DNA of 64,000 nucleotides from Gammaproteobacteria bacterium (GTDB taxonomy: Bacteria > Pseudomonadota > Gammaproteobacteria > SZUA-140), in assembly GCA_016712635.1 (NCBI GenBank), contig JADJQS010000010.1, positions 1 to 64,000 of the forward strand, in the 5' to 3' direction. Position 1 is the stretch's first letter; each line of letters starts with the position of its first letter. The translations under genes were made by a program, and so were the position numbers. The notes under the pieces were generated by a model. That model was given only the letters and a program-made list of their open reading frames with translations. It was not told the origin of the DNA and did no database searches. Shown here piece after piece: positions 24,408 through 32,794 of the stretch.

Positions 24408-26534
24408 TCATACCGCGCCGTACTGCGGCCGGTCGCCCAGCCAGCGCCGGATGAGCGGATTCACCCGCTCCGGGTAGCGCTCCAGCAGCAATGCGGCGCA
24501 CTGGCCCGCCGCCGGGATCAGTTCCTGGTCGCGCAGCACGTCGGCCGTGCGCATCTGCGCGACGCCCGCCTGGCGGATGCCGAGGATCTCGCCCGGTCCG
24601 CGCATCTCCAGGTCGCGGCGCGCGATCTCGAAGCCGTCGCCGGTGTCGCGCAGGGCCGCCAGCCGCAGGCGGCCGCGCTCCGACAAGGGGCTATGATACA
24701 TCAACACACAGGCGCTTTTTTCGCTGCCGCGGCCGACCCGGCCGCGCAGCTGGTGCAGTTGCGCGAGGCCGAGCCGCTCGGCGTTCTCGACGATCATCAG
24801 GCCGGCGTTGGGCACGTCCACGCCGACCTCGATCACCGTGGTGGCGACCAGCAGCTGGAGCGCGCCGGCCTTGAACGCCGCCATCACCGCCTCCTTCTCC
24901 GCCGGCTTCATGCGCCCGTGCAGCAGGCCGACGGCGAGTTCCGGCAGCGCCTCCCGCAGCTGCTCCGAGGTCTCCTGCGCGGCCTGGCACTGCAGGGCCT
25001 CGGATTCCTCGATCAGAGTGCACACCCAGTAGGCCTGCAGGCCGCGCCGGCACACCTCGCGCACGCGCTCCAGCACCTCCGCGCGGCGCCCGTCCGGCAC
25101 GATCACCGTCGTCACCGGCTGCCGGCCCGGCGGCAGCTCGTCGATGATCGAGCAGTCGAGGTCGGCATAGGCGGTCATCATCAGGGTGCGCGGGATCGGC
25201 GTCGCCGTCATGATCAGCTGATGGGGATAGCGCCCGCCGCTGCTCCCCTTCTCGCGCAGCGCCAGGCGCTGGTGCACGCCGAAGCGGTGCTGCTCGTCCA
25301 CCACCACCAGGCCGAGCGCCGCGAACACCACGTCCTGCTGAAACAGGGCATGGGTGCCGACCGCGACGGCGGCCTGTCCGGAACGCACCGCCTCCAGCAC
25401 ACGCGCGCGCGCGCCGCCCCTTGCCTTGCCGGCCAGATGGACGACCTCGACGCCGATCGGCCGCAGCCAGGCGTCGAGGTTGCGCCAGTGCTGTTCGGCC
25501 AGCAGTTCGGTCGGCGCCATGACCGCCGCCTGGCAGCCGCCTTCGACCGCCTGCAGGACCGCCGCGACGGCGACCACCGTCTTGCCGGAGCCGACGTCGC
25601 CCTGCACCAGCCGCTGCATCGGGTGCGGCAGGCGCAGATCGGCCTCGATCTCGCCGATCACCCGCCGCTGGGCCGCCGTCGGAGCGAACGGCAGGCCGGC
25701 GATGAAGCGCGCGACCAGCGTGCCCGGCACGGCGAGCGGCGGCGCCCGGTGGCGCTGCATGCCTGCGCGCAGCACGCGCAGGCTGAGCTGGTGCGCCAGC
25801 AATTCCTCGAAGGCCAGCCGCTTGTGCAGCGGATGCGAACCGTCGCTGAGCGCCTCCGGATCGGCATCCGGAGGCGGCTGATGCAGATAGAACAGGGCCG
25901 TGCGCAGCGGGCCCAGGCCGTGGCGCGCGATCACCTCATCGGGCAGCAATTCCTGCAGCGGATCGGCGTCACCCTCCACGGCCGAACAGGCCAGGGCCTG
26001 GGCGATGAGCGCGCGCAGGGAAACCTGCCGCAGACCCGCCGTGACCGGATAGACCGGCGTCAGGCTGGGCTGCGCCGCCGGCTGGTCCGGCGCGTCCGCG
26101 CGCCGGTATTCCGGATGCGCCATCTCCAGATTGCCGGGTGTGCCCCGCACCTCGCCGTAGCAGCGCAGGCGCGTCCCGCGCGCGAGCCCCTCCTGCTGGC
26201 GGGCGCTGAAATGGAAGAAGCGCAGCGTGATGGTGCCGGTGCCGTCACCGAGCCGCGACAGCAGCATGCGGCGGCGCCCGTAGCGGATCTCGGTGAGCAG
26301 CACCTCGCCCTCGATCACCGCATCGTCGCCCGCCTGCAGCGCGCCGATCGGGGATACCCGGGTCCGGTCCTGGTAGCGGATCGGGAGGTGGAACAGGAGG
26401 TCCTGCACGGTGCGGATTTCAAGCCGCGCGAGCAGCTCCTGCATGTGCCCGCCCACCCTCTTCAGGCGGCCGACGGGTGAGGACAGGGTAATCCCGTCCG
26501 TCTTCTCGTCTGTATGGGAAACCACGGCGCGCAT
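24408..26534 (-). CDS. recG: ATP-dependent DNA helicase RecG
   Basis: A 708-residue branched-DNA helicase that remodels stalled forks and Holliday junctions. The N-terminal wedge/OB-fold region (about 1-280) is followed by the helicase core: Walker A GDVGSGKT, DEQHRFG (motif II), TATPIPRTL (motif III) and QLRGRVGRG (motif VI). Length is close to E. coli RecG (693). It follows ridA by 41 nt in the gmk-rpoZ-spoT-ridA-recG block. Confidence 0.97.
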   Translation of the reverse strand: MRAVVSHTDEKTDGITLSSPVGRLKRVGGHMQELLARLEIRTVQDLLFHLPIRYQDRTRVSPIGALQAGDDAVIEGEVLLTEIRYGRRRMLLSRLGDGTGTITLRFFHFSARQQEGLARGTRLRCYGEVRGTPGNLEMAHPEYRRADAPDQPAAQPSLTPVYPVTAGLRQVSLRALIAQALACSAVEGDADPLQELLPDEVIARHGLGPLRTALFYLHQPPPDADPEALSDGSHPLHKRLAFEELLAHQLSLRVLRAGMQRHRAPPLAVPGTLVARFIAGLPFAPTAAQRRVIGEIEADLRLPHPMQRLVQGDVGSGKTVVAVAAVLQAVEGGCQAAVMAPTELLAEQHWRNLDAWLRPIGVEVVHLAGKARGGARARVLEAVRSGQAAVAVGTHALFQQDVVFAALGLVVVDEQHRFGVHQRLALREKGSSGGRYPHQLIMTATPIPRTLMMTAYADLDCSIIDELPPGRQPVTTVIVPDGRRAEVLERVREVCRRGLQAYWVCTLIEESEALQCQAAQETSEQLREALPELAVGLLHGRMKPAEKEAVMAAFKAGALQLLVATTVIEVGVDVPNAGLMIVENAERLGLAQLHQLRGRVGRGSEKSACVLMYHSPLSERGRLRLAALRDTGDGFEIARRDLEMRGPGEILGIRQAGVAQMRTADVLRDQELIPAAGQCAALLLERYPERVNPLIRRWLGDRPQYGAV

Positions 26535-26575
26535 CCGTCACCGGCGGCGGGGCGGACAAGGCGTGCGCATGGACC

Positions 26576-26959
26576 CTACAGGTGCATCACGCCATCGATC
26601 TCGATCGCAGCCCCGCGCGGAAGGGCCACCACCTGCACGGCGGCGCGCGCAGGGTAGGGCCGCTCGAAATAGCGCCCCATCACCGCGTTGACCTGGGGGA
26701 AGTTGGCGAGGTCGGCGAGATATACGTTCAGCTTGACGACGTCGGCGAGGCTGCCGCCGGCGGCGCGCGCCACTGCGGCAAGGTTCTCGAACACCCGCTC
26801 CGCCTGCGCCTCGAAGCCGCCGGACACCATTTCCATGGTCGCCGGGTCGAGCGGGATCTGCCCCGACAGATAGACCGCGCCGCCGACCCTGACCGCCTGT
26901 GAATAGGTGCCGATAGCGTCCGGCGCGTCGCCGGTGTGGATCGCCTCTCGTGCCGCCAT
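26576..26959 (-). CDS. ridA: RidA family deaminase
   Basis: A 127-residue RidA (YjgF/YER057c/UK114) protein that hydrolyses reactive enamine/imine intermediates formed by PLP enzymes. Conserved features: GTYSQAVRVGGAVYLSGQIP near the N-terminus, the substrate-binding Arg in RAAVQVVALPRGA, and EIDGVMHL at the end. It occupies the position held by trmH in E. coli, between spoT and recG, with gaps of 51 and 41 nt. Confidence 0.95.
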   Translation of the reverse strand: MAAREAIHTGDAPDAIGTYSQAVRVGGAVYLSGQIPLDPATMEMVSGGFEAQAERVFENLAAVARAAGGSLADVVKLNVYLADLANFPQVNAVMGRYFERPYPARAAVQVVALPRGAAIEIDGVMHL

Positions 26960-27010
26960 TACTCCTCCTCGTGTTTTCCCGTGTGTTCCCGGCCGGCCAT
27001 GCGCCGGGCT

Positions 27011-29263
27011 TCAGGCCTTCTTGCGATTGATCTTGACCACGTTGTCCAGCGTGCGGATGCGCCGCATCACCCGCGCGAGGTGCACGCGGTTCTGCACGCC
27101 GATGTTGATGGCGATGCTGCTGTGCTTGCCGTCGTGCTCGTCGATCGAGACGTTGTTGATATTGACGTCCATGCCCGCGATCGCCGCCGCGACGGTGGCA
27201 AGCACGCCGCGCCGGTTGAGCGCCTCGACGCGGATCTCGACCGGGAACTCGCCCTGGATGTCGGGCTCCCACTGCACGTCGATCCACTTCTCGGGCTGGT
27301 TGCGGAATTCCTTGATGTTCTTGCACGACTCGGTGTGGATCACCACGCCGCGCCCGGCGGAGGCGAAGCCCTGGATCGCGTCGCCGGGTATCGGGTAGCA
27401 GCACTTGGCGAAGGTCACCACCATGCCTTCGGTGCCCTTGATCGAGAGCGGGCGCGTCGGCGTGCGCGTCCCGCCGAGCCAGGCCGGCATGTAGCGCGTG
27501 ATCACATTCTTGATGCCGCCGGGCCGCGCGCGGCTGCGCGCCTTCTCCGCGGTCAGCACCTCCATCAGGCGCTTGACCACCAGCGGCGCGAGGCGGTTGC
27601 CCAGCCCGATCTCCTCGAACAGGTGTTCGAGGCCGGGCAGCTTGAACTCCGCCAGCAGGATCCTGACCTTGTCGGGATCGAGATCGCTGACCGAACAGGA
27701 ATACCCCTTCAGCAGGGCCTGATCCAGCAGCCGTCGCCCGACCTCGATGGACTCCTCGCGCTTGAGGTTCTTGAGGTAGTTGCGGATGGTGGCGCGCGCC
27801 TTGCCCGTCACCACGAAATTGAGCCAGGCCGGGTTGGGGCGCGCACCGCCCGGCGAGGTGATGATCTCGACGGTCTGCCCGCTCGACAGCGTGGAGGACA
27901 GGGGCGCCAGGCGGCGGTCGATCTTGGCGGCCACGCAGGTGTTGCCGATGTCGGTGTGCACCGCGTAGGCGAAGTCGACCGGAGTCGCCCCGCGCGGCAG
28001 CGCCATGATCTTGCCGCGCGGCGTGAACACATAGACCTCGTCCGGGAACAGGTCGATCTTGACGTTCTCGAGGAACTCGAGCGAATTGCCGGCGTTCTTC
28101 TGGATCTCGAGCAGGCCGCTCATCCATTCGCGCGCGCGCTTCTGCGCGCCGCTGCTGGCCGGTCCGCCCTCGCCCAGCTTGTACAGCCAGTGCGCGGCGA
28201 CGCCGGCCTCGGACACCATCTCCATGTCCTCGGAGCGGATCTGGACCTCGAGATGCACCCCGTACGGCCCGAACAGCACGGTGTGCAGGGACTGGTAGCC
28301 GTTCGCCTTCGGGATCGCGATGTAGTCCTTGAAGCGGCCCGGCACCGGCTTGTACAGGTTGTGCACCATGCCGAGCGCGCGGTAGCAGCTGTCGACGCTG
28401 TCGACAACGACGCGGAAGGCGTAGACGTCGAACACCTCGGAGAAGGTCAGGCGCTTGGCGCGCATCTTCTGGTAGATGCTGTAGAGGTGCTTCTCGCGGC
28501 CGACCACCCGCCCGGGCAGTCCTTCCTGCGCCAGCCGTTCCTCGATCGCCGCGCTGATCTTGCCGACGATCTCGCGGCGGTTGCCGCGCGCCTTGCGCAC
28601 CGATTCCGCCAGCACGCGGTAGCGCAGCGGATAGTACTCGGCAAAGCCGAGCTCCTGCAGCTCGGTGCGGATGGTGTTCATGCCGAGGCGGTTGGCGATG
28701 GGCGCGTAGATCTCCAGCGTTTCATGCGCGATGCGGCGGCGCGTCTCCGGCGGACATGCGGTCAGCGTGCGCATGTTGTGCAGGCGGTCCGCCAGCTTGA
28801 TGATGATGACGCGGATGTCCTGCACCATCGCCAGCAGCATCTTGCGGAAATTCTCCGCCTGCGCCTCGCGGCGGTTCTCGAACTCGATCTGGGTGAGCTT
28901 GCTGACGCCGTCGACCAGCTCGGCCACCTCGGCGCCGAACTGCTCGGCGATCTGCTCCTTGGCGGTCGGGGTATCCTCGATGACGTCGTGCAGGATCGCC
29001 GCGACGATGCACTCGGTGTTGAGGCGCATGTCGGCGAGGATGCGCGCCACCGCCAGCGGATGGCTGATATACGGCTCGCCCGAGAGGCGCTGCTGACCGA
29101 GATGGGCGCGGGCGCTGAACCGGTGCGCCCGCCGCACCTCATCGATCTGGTCCGGGGTGAGATAGGCCGCCAGGCTGGCGCACAGGTCGTCGAGCAAAAA
29201 CTCGGGGTCTACATGCTGCGGTAGGCTGGAATCGATGCGCGTTGCCTGTTCGGACCGCTTCAA
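27011..29263 (-). CDS. spoT: Bifunctional (p)ppGpp synthetase/hydrolase
   Basis: A 750-residue Rel/SpoT protein. The N-terminal HD hydrolase domain has its metal site in AAILHDVIEDT (H92, D93), so hydrolase activity is expected. The synthetase domain follows (VFDVYAFRVVVDSVDSCYRA, FKDYIAIPKANGYQSLHT), then TGS (about 395-455, VYVFTPRGKIMALPRGATPV) and a C-terminal ACT domain. The order rpoZ-spoT is conserved. An intact HD motif distinguishes it from RelA. Confidence 0.97.
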   Translation of the reverse strand: MKRSEQATRIDSSLPQHVDPEFLLDDLCASLAAYLTPDQIDEVRRAHRFSARAHLGQQRLSGEPYISHPLAVARILADMRLNTECIVAAILHDVIEDTPTAKEQIAEQFGAEVAELVDGVSKLTQIEFENRREAQAENFRKMLLAMVQDIRVIIIKLADRLHNMRTLTACPPETRRRIAHETLEIYAPIANRLGMNTIRTELQELGFAEYYPLRYRVLAESVRKARGNRREIVGKISAAIEERLAQEGLPGRVVGREKHLYSIYQKMRAKRLTFSEVFDVYAFRVVVDSVDSCYRALGMVHNLYKPVPGRFKDYIAIPKANGYQSLHTVLFGPYGVHLEVQIRSEDMEMVSEAGVAAHWLYKLGEGGPASSGAQKRAREWMSGLLEIQKNAGNSLEFLENVKIDLFPDEVYVFTPRGKIMALPRGATPVDFAYAVHTDIGNTCVAAKIDRRLAPLSSTLSSGQTVEIITSPGGARPNPAWLNFVVTGKARATIRNYLKNLKREESIEVGRRLLDQALLKGYSCSVSDLDPDKVRILLAEFKLPGLEHLFEEIGLGNRLAPLVVKRLMEVLTAEKARSRARPGGIKNVITRYMPAWLGGTRTPTRPLSIKGTEGMVVTFAKCCYPIPGDAIQGFASAGRGVVIHTESCKNIKEFRNQPEKWIDVQWEPDIQGEFPVEIRVEALNRRGVLATVAAAIAGMDVNINNVSIDEHDGKHSSIAINIGVQNRVHLARVMRRIRTLDNVVKINRKKA

Positions 29264-29284
29264 GGGTTATCCCCTCATGCAGTG

Positions 29285-29623
29285 TCAGTCTTCCGTTTCC
29301 TGATCGCCGCGGGACGGTGTCTCCTGGCGAAACTCCTGCTGCAGTTCCTGCTGCAGTTCCTGCTCGAGGCGCTGGCGGAAATCGTCCTTCTCCACCACGC
29401 CCTCGGCGATCTCCTCGCGCACGTTGACTTCCTTCAGGATCGAGGCGTCGACGCTGCCCTCGGCGATCTCGCGCAGCGCGAGCACGGTCGGCTTGTCGTT
29501 ATCCCAGGGCAGGGTCGGCTCCTTGCCCTTGCTGAGCTGGCGCGCGCGCTTGCTCGCGACCAGCACCAGGTCAAAACGGTTGGGGATGTGGGTAAGGCAG
29601 TCTTCTACGGTGATACGGGCCAT
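29285..29623 (-). CDS. rpoZ: RNA polymerase omega subunit with a Gln/Glu-rich tail
   Basis: A 112-residue omega subunit starting at ATG 29623 (MARITVEDCLTHIPNRFDLV), which matches the family start; an upstream in-frame ATG at 29647 adds eight unsupported residues. The core ends near residue 80. The tail QRLEQELQQELQQEFRQE is a short amphipathic heptad-like repeat encoded by a tandem DNA repeat and is longer than in E. coli (91 residues in total). Omega aids RNA polymerase assembly and forms one ppGpp site, fitting its place before spoT. Confidence 0.95.
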   Translation of the reverse strand: MARITVEDCLTHIPNRFDLVLVASKRARQLSKGKEPTLPWDNDKPTVLALREIAEGSVDASILKEVNVREEIAEGVVEKDDFRQRLEQELQQELQQEFRQETPSRGDQETED

Positions 29624-29736
29624 GCGGTGCCATTCTCCATTCGTCAAGTCATTGTCCGCACGCGCTATTCAAGCGGTGCATGCGACCATTATACCGGTTT
29701 TCCGCCGCCACACACGTCGCCGCGGCGCGGCAGGGG

Positions 29737-30384
29737 TCATCTCATCAGTTCACGCAGCAGCGCCTGATGGCGTTCGGTCTGCAGGGGGAGGCGCAGGCGT
29801 TCGGTGCGCAGGATCGCGCGCAGATCAGCCAGCGCCGCGTCGAAGTGGTCGTTGATCACGATGAAATCGTATTCGGAATAATGGGATATTTCCTCGACCG
29901 CGGCCTGCAGGCGGCGCTCGATGACGGCCGGATCGTCCTTCCCGCGGCCGTTCAGCCGCGCTCGCAGCACCTCGCGCGACGGCGGCAGGATGAAGACCCC
30001 GACGGCCGCCGGGAAGGCCTGGCGCACCTGCTGCGCGCCCTGCCAGTCGATCTCCAGGATGACGTCGGAGCCCTGCGCGAGCCGCTCCCCCACCTCCGAC
30101 CGGGCGGTGCCGTAGTAATTGCCGAACACCTCGGCGTGCTCGAGAAATTCGCCCGCCTCCACCATGGCGAGAAAGCGCCCCCGGTCCACGAAGTGGTAAT
30201 CGACGCCGTCCCGTTCACCGGCGCGCGGCGGGCGCGTGGTGAAGGAGACCGACATCGCGACCCCGGCATTGTCCGCCAGCACGGCCCGCACCAGGCTGGT
30301 CTTGCCTGCGCCCGACGGCGCAGAGATTATGAACAGCGTGCCGGTAACGAACCCCTCGCGCGGGGCGGTGTGCGTATTGTCCAT
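29737..30384 (-). CDS. gmk: Guanylate kinase
   Basis: A 215-residue kinase making GDP from GMP. Walker A SAPSGAGKTSLVRA, guanylate-binding SFTTRPPRAGERDGVDYHF and DVILEIDWQGAQQV are all intact. ATG 30384 is used; a GTG at 30414 that overlaps the yicC stop is an alternative adding ten residues. It leads into rpoZ after 113 nt and follows yicC. Confidence 0.95.
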   Translation of the reverse strand: MDNTHTAPREGFVTGTLFIISAPSGAGKTSLVRAVLADNAGVAMSVSFTTRPPRAGERDGVDYHFVDRGRFLAMVEAGEFLEHAEVFGNYYGTARSEVGERLAQGSDVILEIDWQGAQQVRQAFPAAVGVFILPPSREVLRARLNGRGKDDPAVIERRLQAAVEEISHYSEYDFIVINDHFDAALADLRAILRTERLRLPLQTERHQALLRELMR

Positions 30385-30410
30385 GGCTCTATCCCGTGCG
30401 TCGGCTTGTT

Positions 30411-31277
30411 TCACTCGATGTTCTGGATCTGTTCGCGCATCTGCTCGATCACCACCTTCATCTCCACCGAGGCGCGCGTGGTCACGGCGTCGACCGATTT
30501 GGAGCCCAGCGTATTGGCCTCGCGGTTGAGTTCCTGCATGAGGAAATCCAGGCGCCGGCCAACCGGCTCGTCCTGTTTCAGCACCCGCTCCACCTCCTCC
30601 AGGTGCACGAGGAGCCGGTCGATCTCCTCCTGCACGTCCATCTTCTGCGCGAGATAGACCAGCTCCTGCTCCAGCCGGGCGCTGTCGAACTTCATCTCCA
30701 GCTCATCCAGCCGCCCCTTGAGCTTTTTGCGCTGGGCGTCGAGGATCGCCGGCAATTGTCCGCGCACCAGTTCGGCCTGCTGCCGGATCTCCTCGCAGCG
30801 CTGGGCGATCAGCCCCTTGATCATGGCGCCTTCGCGCAGGCGCGTCTCGACCATCTCCTGCAGCGTGGCATCGAGCAGGCTCACCGCCTCGGCCTGCAGC
30901 TGGCCGATATCCTGCTCGACCACCTGCAGGACGTTCGGCCACTTGAGCAGATCGATGGAGCGCGTGCGCGCGGGATTCTCCATCATGCCCTCGATGCGGC
31001 TGGTGACTTCCAGCAGGCGCCGCACCAGATCCTCATTCAGCGCGAATTCGGTGTGCGTCGCCGCCACCGGCTGGTAGCGCAGGGTGCCCTCGACCTTGCC
31101 GCGGCGGATCCGGGCGCCGACCGCCTCGCGCGTGCGGGTCTCCAGCGCACGGAACTCCTCCGGGAAACGGAGACTGAGCTCCAGGTAACGGTGGTTGAGC
31201 GAACGCAGCTCCCAGCACAGCACTCCCCACGGGGTCTTGCGCTCCTGGCGGGCAAAGGCCGTCATGCTCCGGATCAT
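30411..31277 (-). CDS. yicC: YicC family endoribonuclease-like protein
   Basis: A 288-residue YicC/YloC protein. It starts MIRSMTAFARQE, identical in style to E. coli YicC, which fixes the ATG at 31277; much longer in-frame reading upstream is antisense to rph. The C-terminus QELNREANTLGSKSVD is the conserved DUF1732 segment. E. coli YicC is linked to RNA turnover (RyhB degradation) and is reported as an endoribonuclease. It is divergent from rph, as in E. coli. Confidence 0.95.
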   Translation of the reverse strand: MIRSMTAFARQERKTPWGVLCWELRSLNHRYLELSLRFPEEFRALETRTREAVGARIRRGKVEGTLRYQPVAATHTEFALNEDLVRRLLEVTSRIEGMMENPARTRSIDLLKWPNVLQVVEQDIGQLQAEAVSLLDATLQEMVETRLREGAMIKGLIAQRCEEIRQQAELVRGQLPAILDAQRKKLKGRLDELEMKFDSARLEQELVYLAQKMDVQEEIDRLLVHLEEVERVLKQDEPVGRRLDFLMQELNREANTLGSKSVDAVTTRASVEMKVVIEQMREQIQNIE

Positions 31278-31320
31278 ATGTGCATCATTCCCTGCAAGAT
31301 GTTGTACGCCGCCAGGTTGC

Positions 31321-31340
31321 GGCCCGCGCCGGCGCGGGCC
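31321..31340. repeat. Perfect 20-bp GC palindrome between yicC and rph
   Basis: GGCCCGCGCCGGCGCGGGCC is its own reverse complement and lies between the divergent starts of yicC (31277) and rph (31425). It could be an operator or cruciform-forming site; function unknown. Confidence 0.5.
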
Positions 31341-31379
31341 AGTACCGTTCTGCTCGGGTCGCGCCCGCATGCTTCCGGG

Positions 31380-31385
31380 TATAAT
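31380..31385 (+). promoter_or_regulatory. Consensus -10 element upstream of rph
   Basis: TATAAT at 31380-31385, 40 nt before the rph ATG. No clear -35 lies at 16-18 nt. A ribosome site (AGAAAGG, 31411-31417) is about 7 nt before the ATG. Confidence 0.5.
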
Positions 31386-31424
31386 ATGTTTTTTCCCGCC
31401 CACACCCAAGAGAAAGGATCCACC

Positions 31425-32141
31425 ATGCGCCCGAGCGGCCGAGCACCCGATCAACTGCGACCCATCAAGCTGACCCGCGGCTACACCAAACACGCCGAGG
31501 GCTCCGTCCTGGTCGAATTCGGCGACACGCGCGTGCTGTGCACCGCCAGCGTCGACCCCAAGGTCCCGCCCTTCCTCAAGGGGACCGGGCAGGGCTGGAT
31601 CACGGCCGAATACGGCATGCTGCCGCGCTCCACCGGCCAGCGCATGCAGCGCGAGGCCGCGCGCGGACGCCAGGGCGGCCGCACGCTGGAGATCCAGCGC
31701 CTGATCGGGCGCTCGCTGCGCGCCGCGGTCGACCTCAAGGCGCTCGGCGAACGCACCATCACCCTCGACTGCGACGTCATCCAGGCCGACGGCGGCACCC
31801 GCACCGCCTCCATCACAGGCGGTTACGTCGCCATGGCGGAGGCCGTCGACCGCCTGAAGAAGCAGGGTCTGATCAGGAACAATCCGCTGCACGGCTTCAT
31901 CGCCTCGGTGTCGGTCGGCATCTACCGCGGCATTCCCGTGCTCGACCTCGACTACGCCGAGGATTCCGAGGCCGAGACCGACATGAACGTGGTGATGAAC
32001 GAGGCGGAGGCCTTCGTCGAGATCCAGGGCACCGCCGAGGGGCACGCCTTCCGCATGGAGGAGATGCTGGCCATGATCGACCTGGCGCGGCGCGGCATCG
32101 GCCGCCTGATCGACAAGCAGCAGGAGGCGCTCGCGCACTGA
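31425..32141 (+). CDS. rph: Ribonuclease PH
   Basis: A 238-residue phosphorolytic 3'-5' exoribonuclease for tRNA 3'-end maturation, same length as the full-length family members and without the frameshift known in E. coli K-12. It starts MRPSGRAPDQLRPIKLTRGY; GYTKHAEGSVLVEFGDTRVL and IQADGGTRTASITGGYVA are family motifs. The next gene, rdgB, follows after 41 nt and is likely co-transcribed. Confidence 0.97.
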   Translation: MRPSGRAPDQLRPIKLTRGYTKHAEGSVLVEFGDTRVLCTASVDPKVPPFLKGTGQGWITAEYGMLPRSTGQRMQREAARGRQGGRTLEIQRLIGRSLRAAVDLKALGERTITLDCDVIQADGGTRTASITGGYVAMAEAVDRLKKQGLIRNNPLHGFIASVSVGIYRGIPVLDLDYAEDSEAETDMNVVMNEAEAFVEIQGTAEGHAFRMEEMLAMIDLARRGIGRLIDKQQEALAH

Positions 32142-32182
32142 ACCCCGTCTGCGGGGAACGCGCGCCGAAGCGGGACGAGCCG

Positions 32183-32794
32183 ATGTCGCGTGTCGTACTG
32201 GCCAGCAGCAATCGCGGCAAGCTCGGCGAATTCTCCGCCCTGCTCGCCGATACCGGCCTGAGCGTAGTCTCCCAGGGCGAGCTCGGAGTGCCCGATGCCG
32301 AGGAGACGGGCTTAAGCTTCGTCGAGAACGCGATCCTCAAGGCGCGCAACGCGGCACAGCATACCGGGCACGCTGCGCTCGCGGACGACTCCGGTCTCGA
32401 GGTCGACGCCCTGAACGGCGCCCCCGGCATCTATTCCTCCCGCTACGCCGGACAAGGCGCGAGCGACGGCGACAACGTGGCGAAGCTGCTGCGCGCGCTC
32501 GCCGGGGTCCCCGCGGAACGCCGCAGCGCGCGCTTCCGCTGCCTGATCGTCTATCTGCGCCATGCGCTGGACCCGACCCCGCTGATCTGCCAGGGCACCT
32601 GGGAGGGCCGCATCCTGTTCGAGCCGCGCGGCAGCAACGGCTTCGGCTACGATCCGGTGTTCCATGTTCCGACCCACGACTGCGCCTCGGCCGAGCTGCC
32701 GCCGGAGATCAAGAACCGCCTGAGCCACCGCGGCCAGGCCATGGCCCTGCTGCTCGCTGCGCTGCGCGCGCACGGTACGCCGCCCGGGCGATGA
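32183..32794 (+). CDS. rdgB: RdgB/HAM1 non-canonical purine NTP pyrophosphatase
   Basis: A 203-residue enzyme that hydrolyses dITP, ITP and XTP to keep them out of nucleic acids. ASSNRGKLGEF, ADDSGLEVDAL and GSNGFGYDPVF are the nucleotide-binding motifs. The ATG at 32183 gives the family's usual start. The gene overlaps hemW by 4 nt (ATGA). Confidence 0.96.
   Translation: MSRVVLASSNRGKLGEFSALLADTGLSVVSQGELGVPDAEETGLSFVENAILKARNAAQHTGHAALADDSGLEVDALNGAPGIYSSRYAGQGASDGDNVAKLLRALAGVPAERRSARFRCLIVYLRHALDPTPLICQGTWEGRILFEPRGSNGFGYDPVFHVPTHDCASAELPPEIKNRLSHRGQAMALLLAALRAHGTPPGR

Noticed and set aside
30411..32138. 575-codon minus-strand frame covering rph and yicC
   Set aside because: Only the part from 31277 downward is YicC; the rest is antisense to the well-conserved rph gene.
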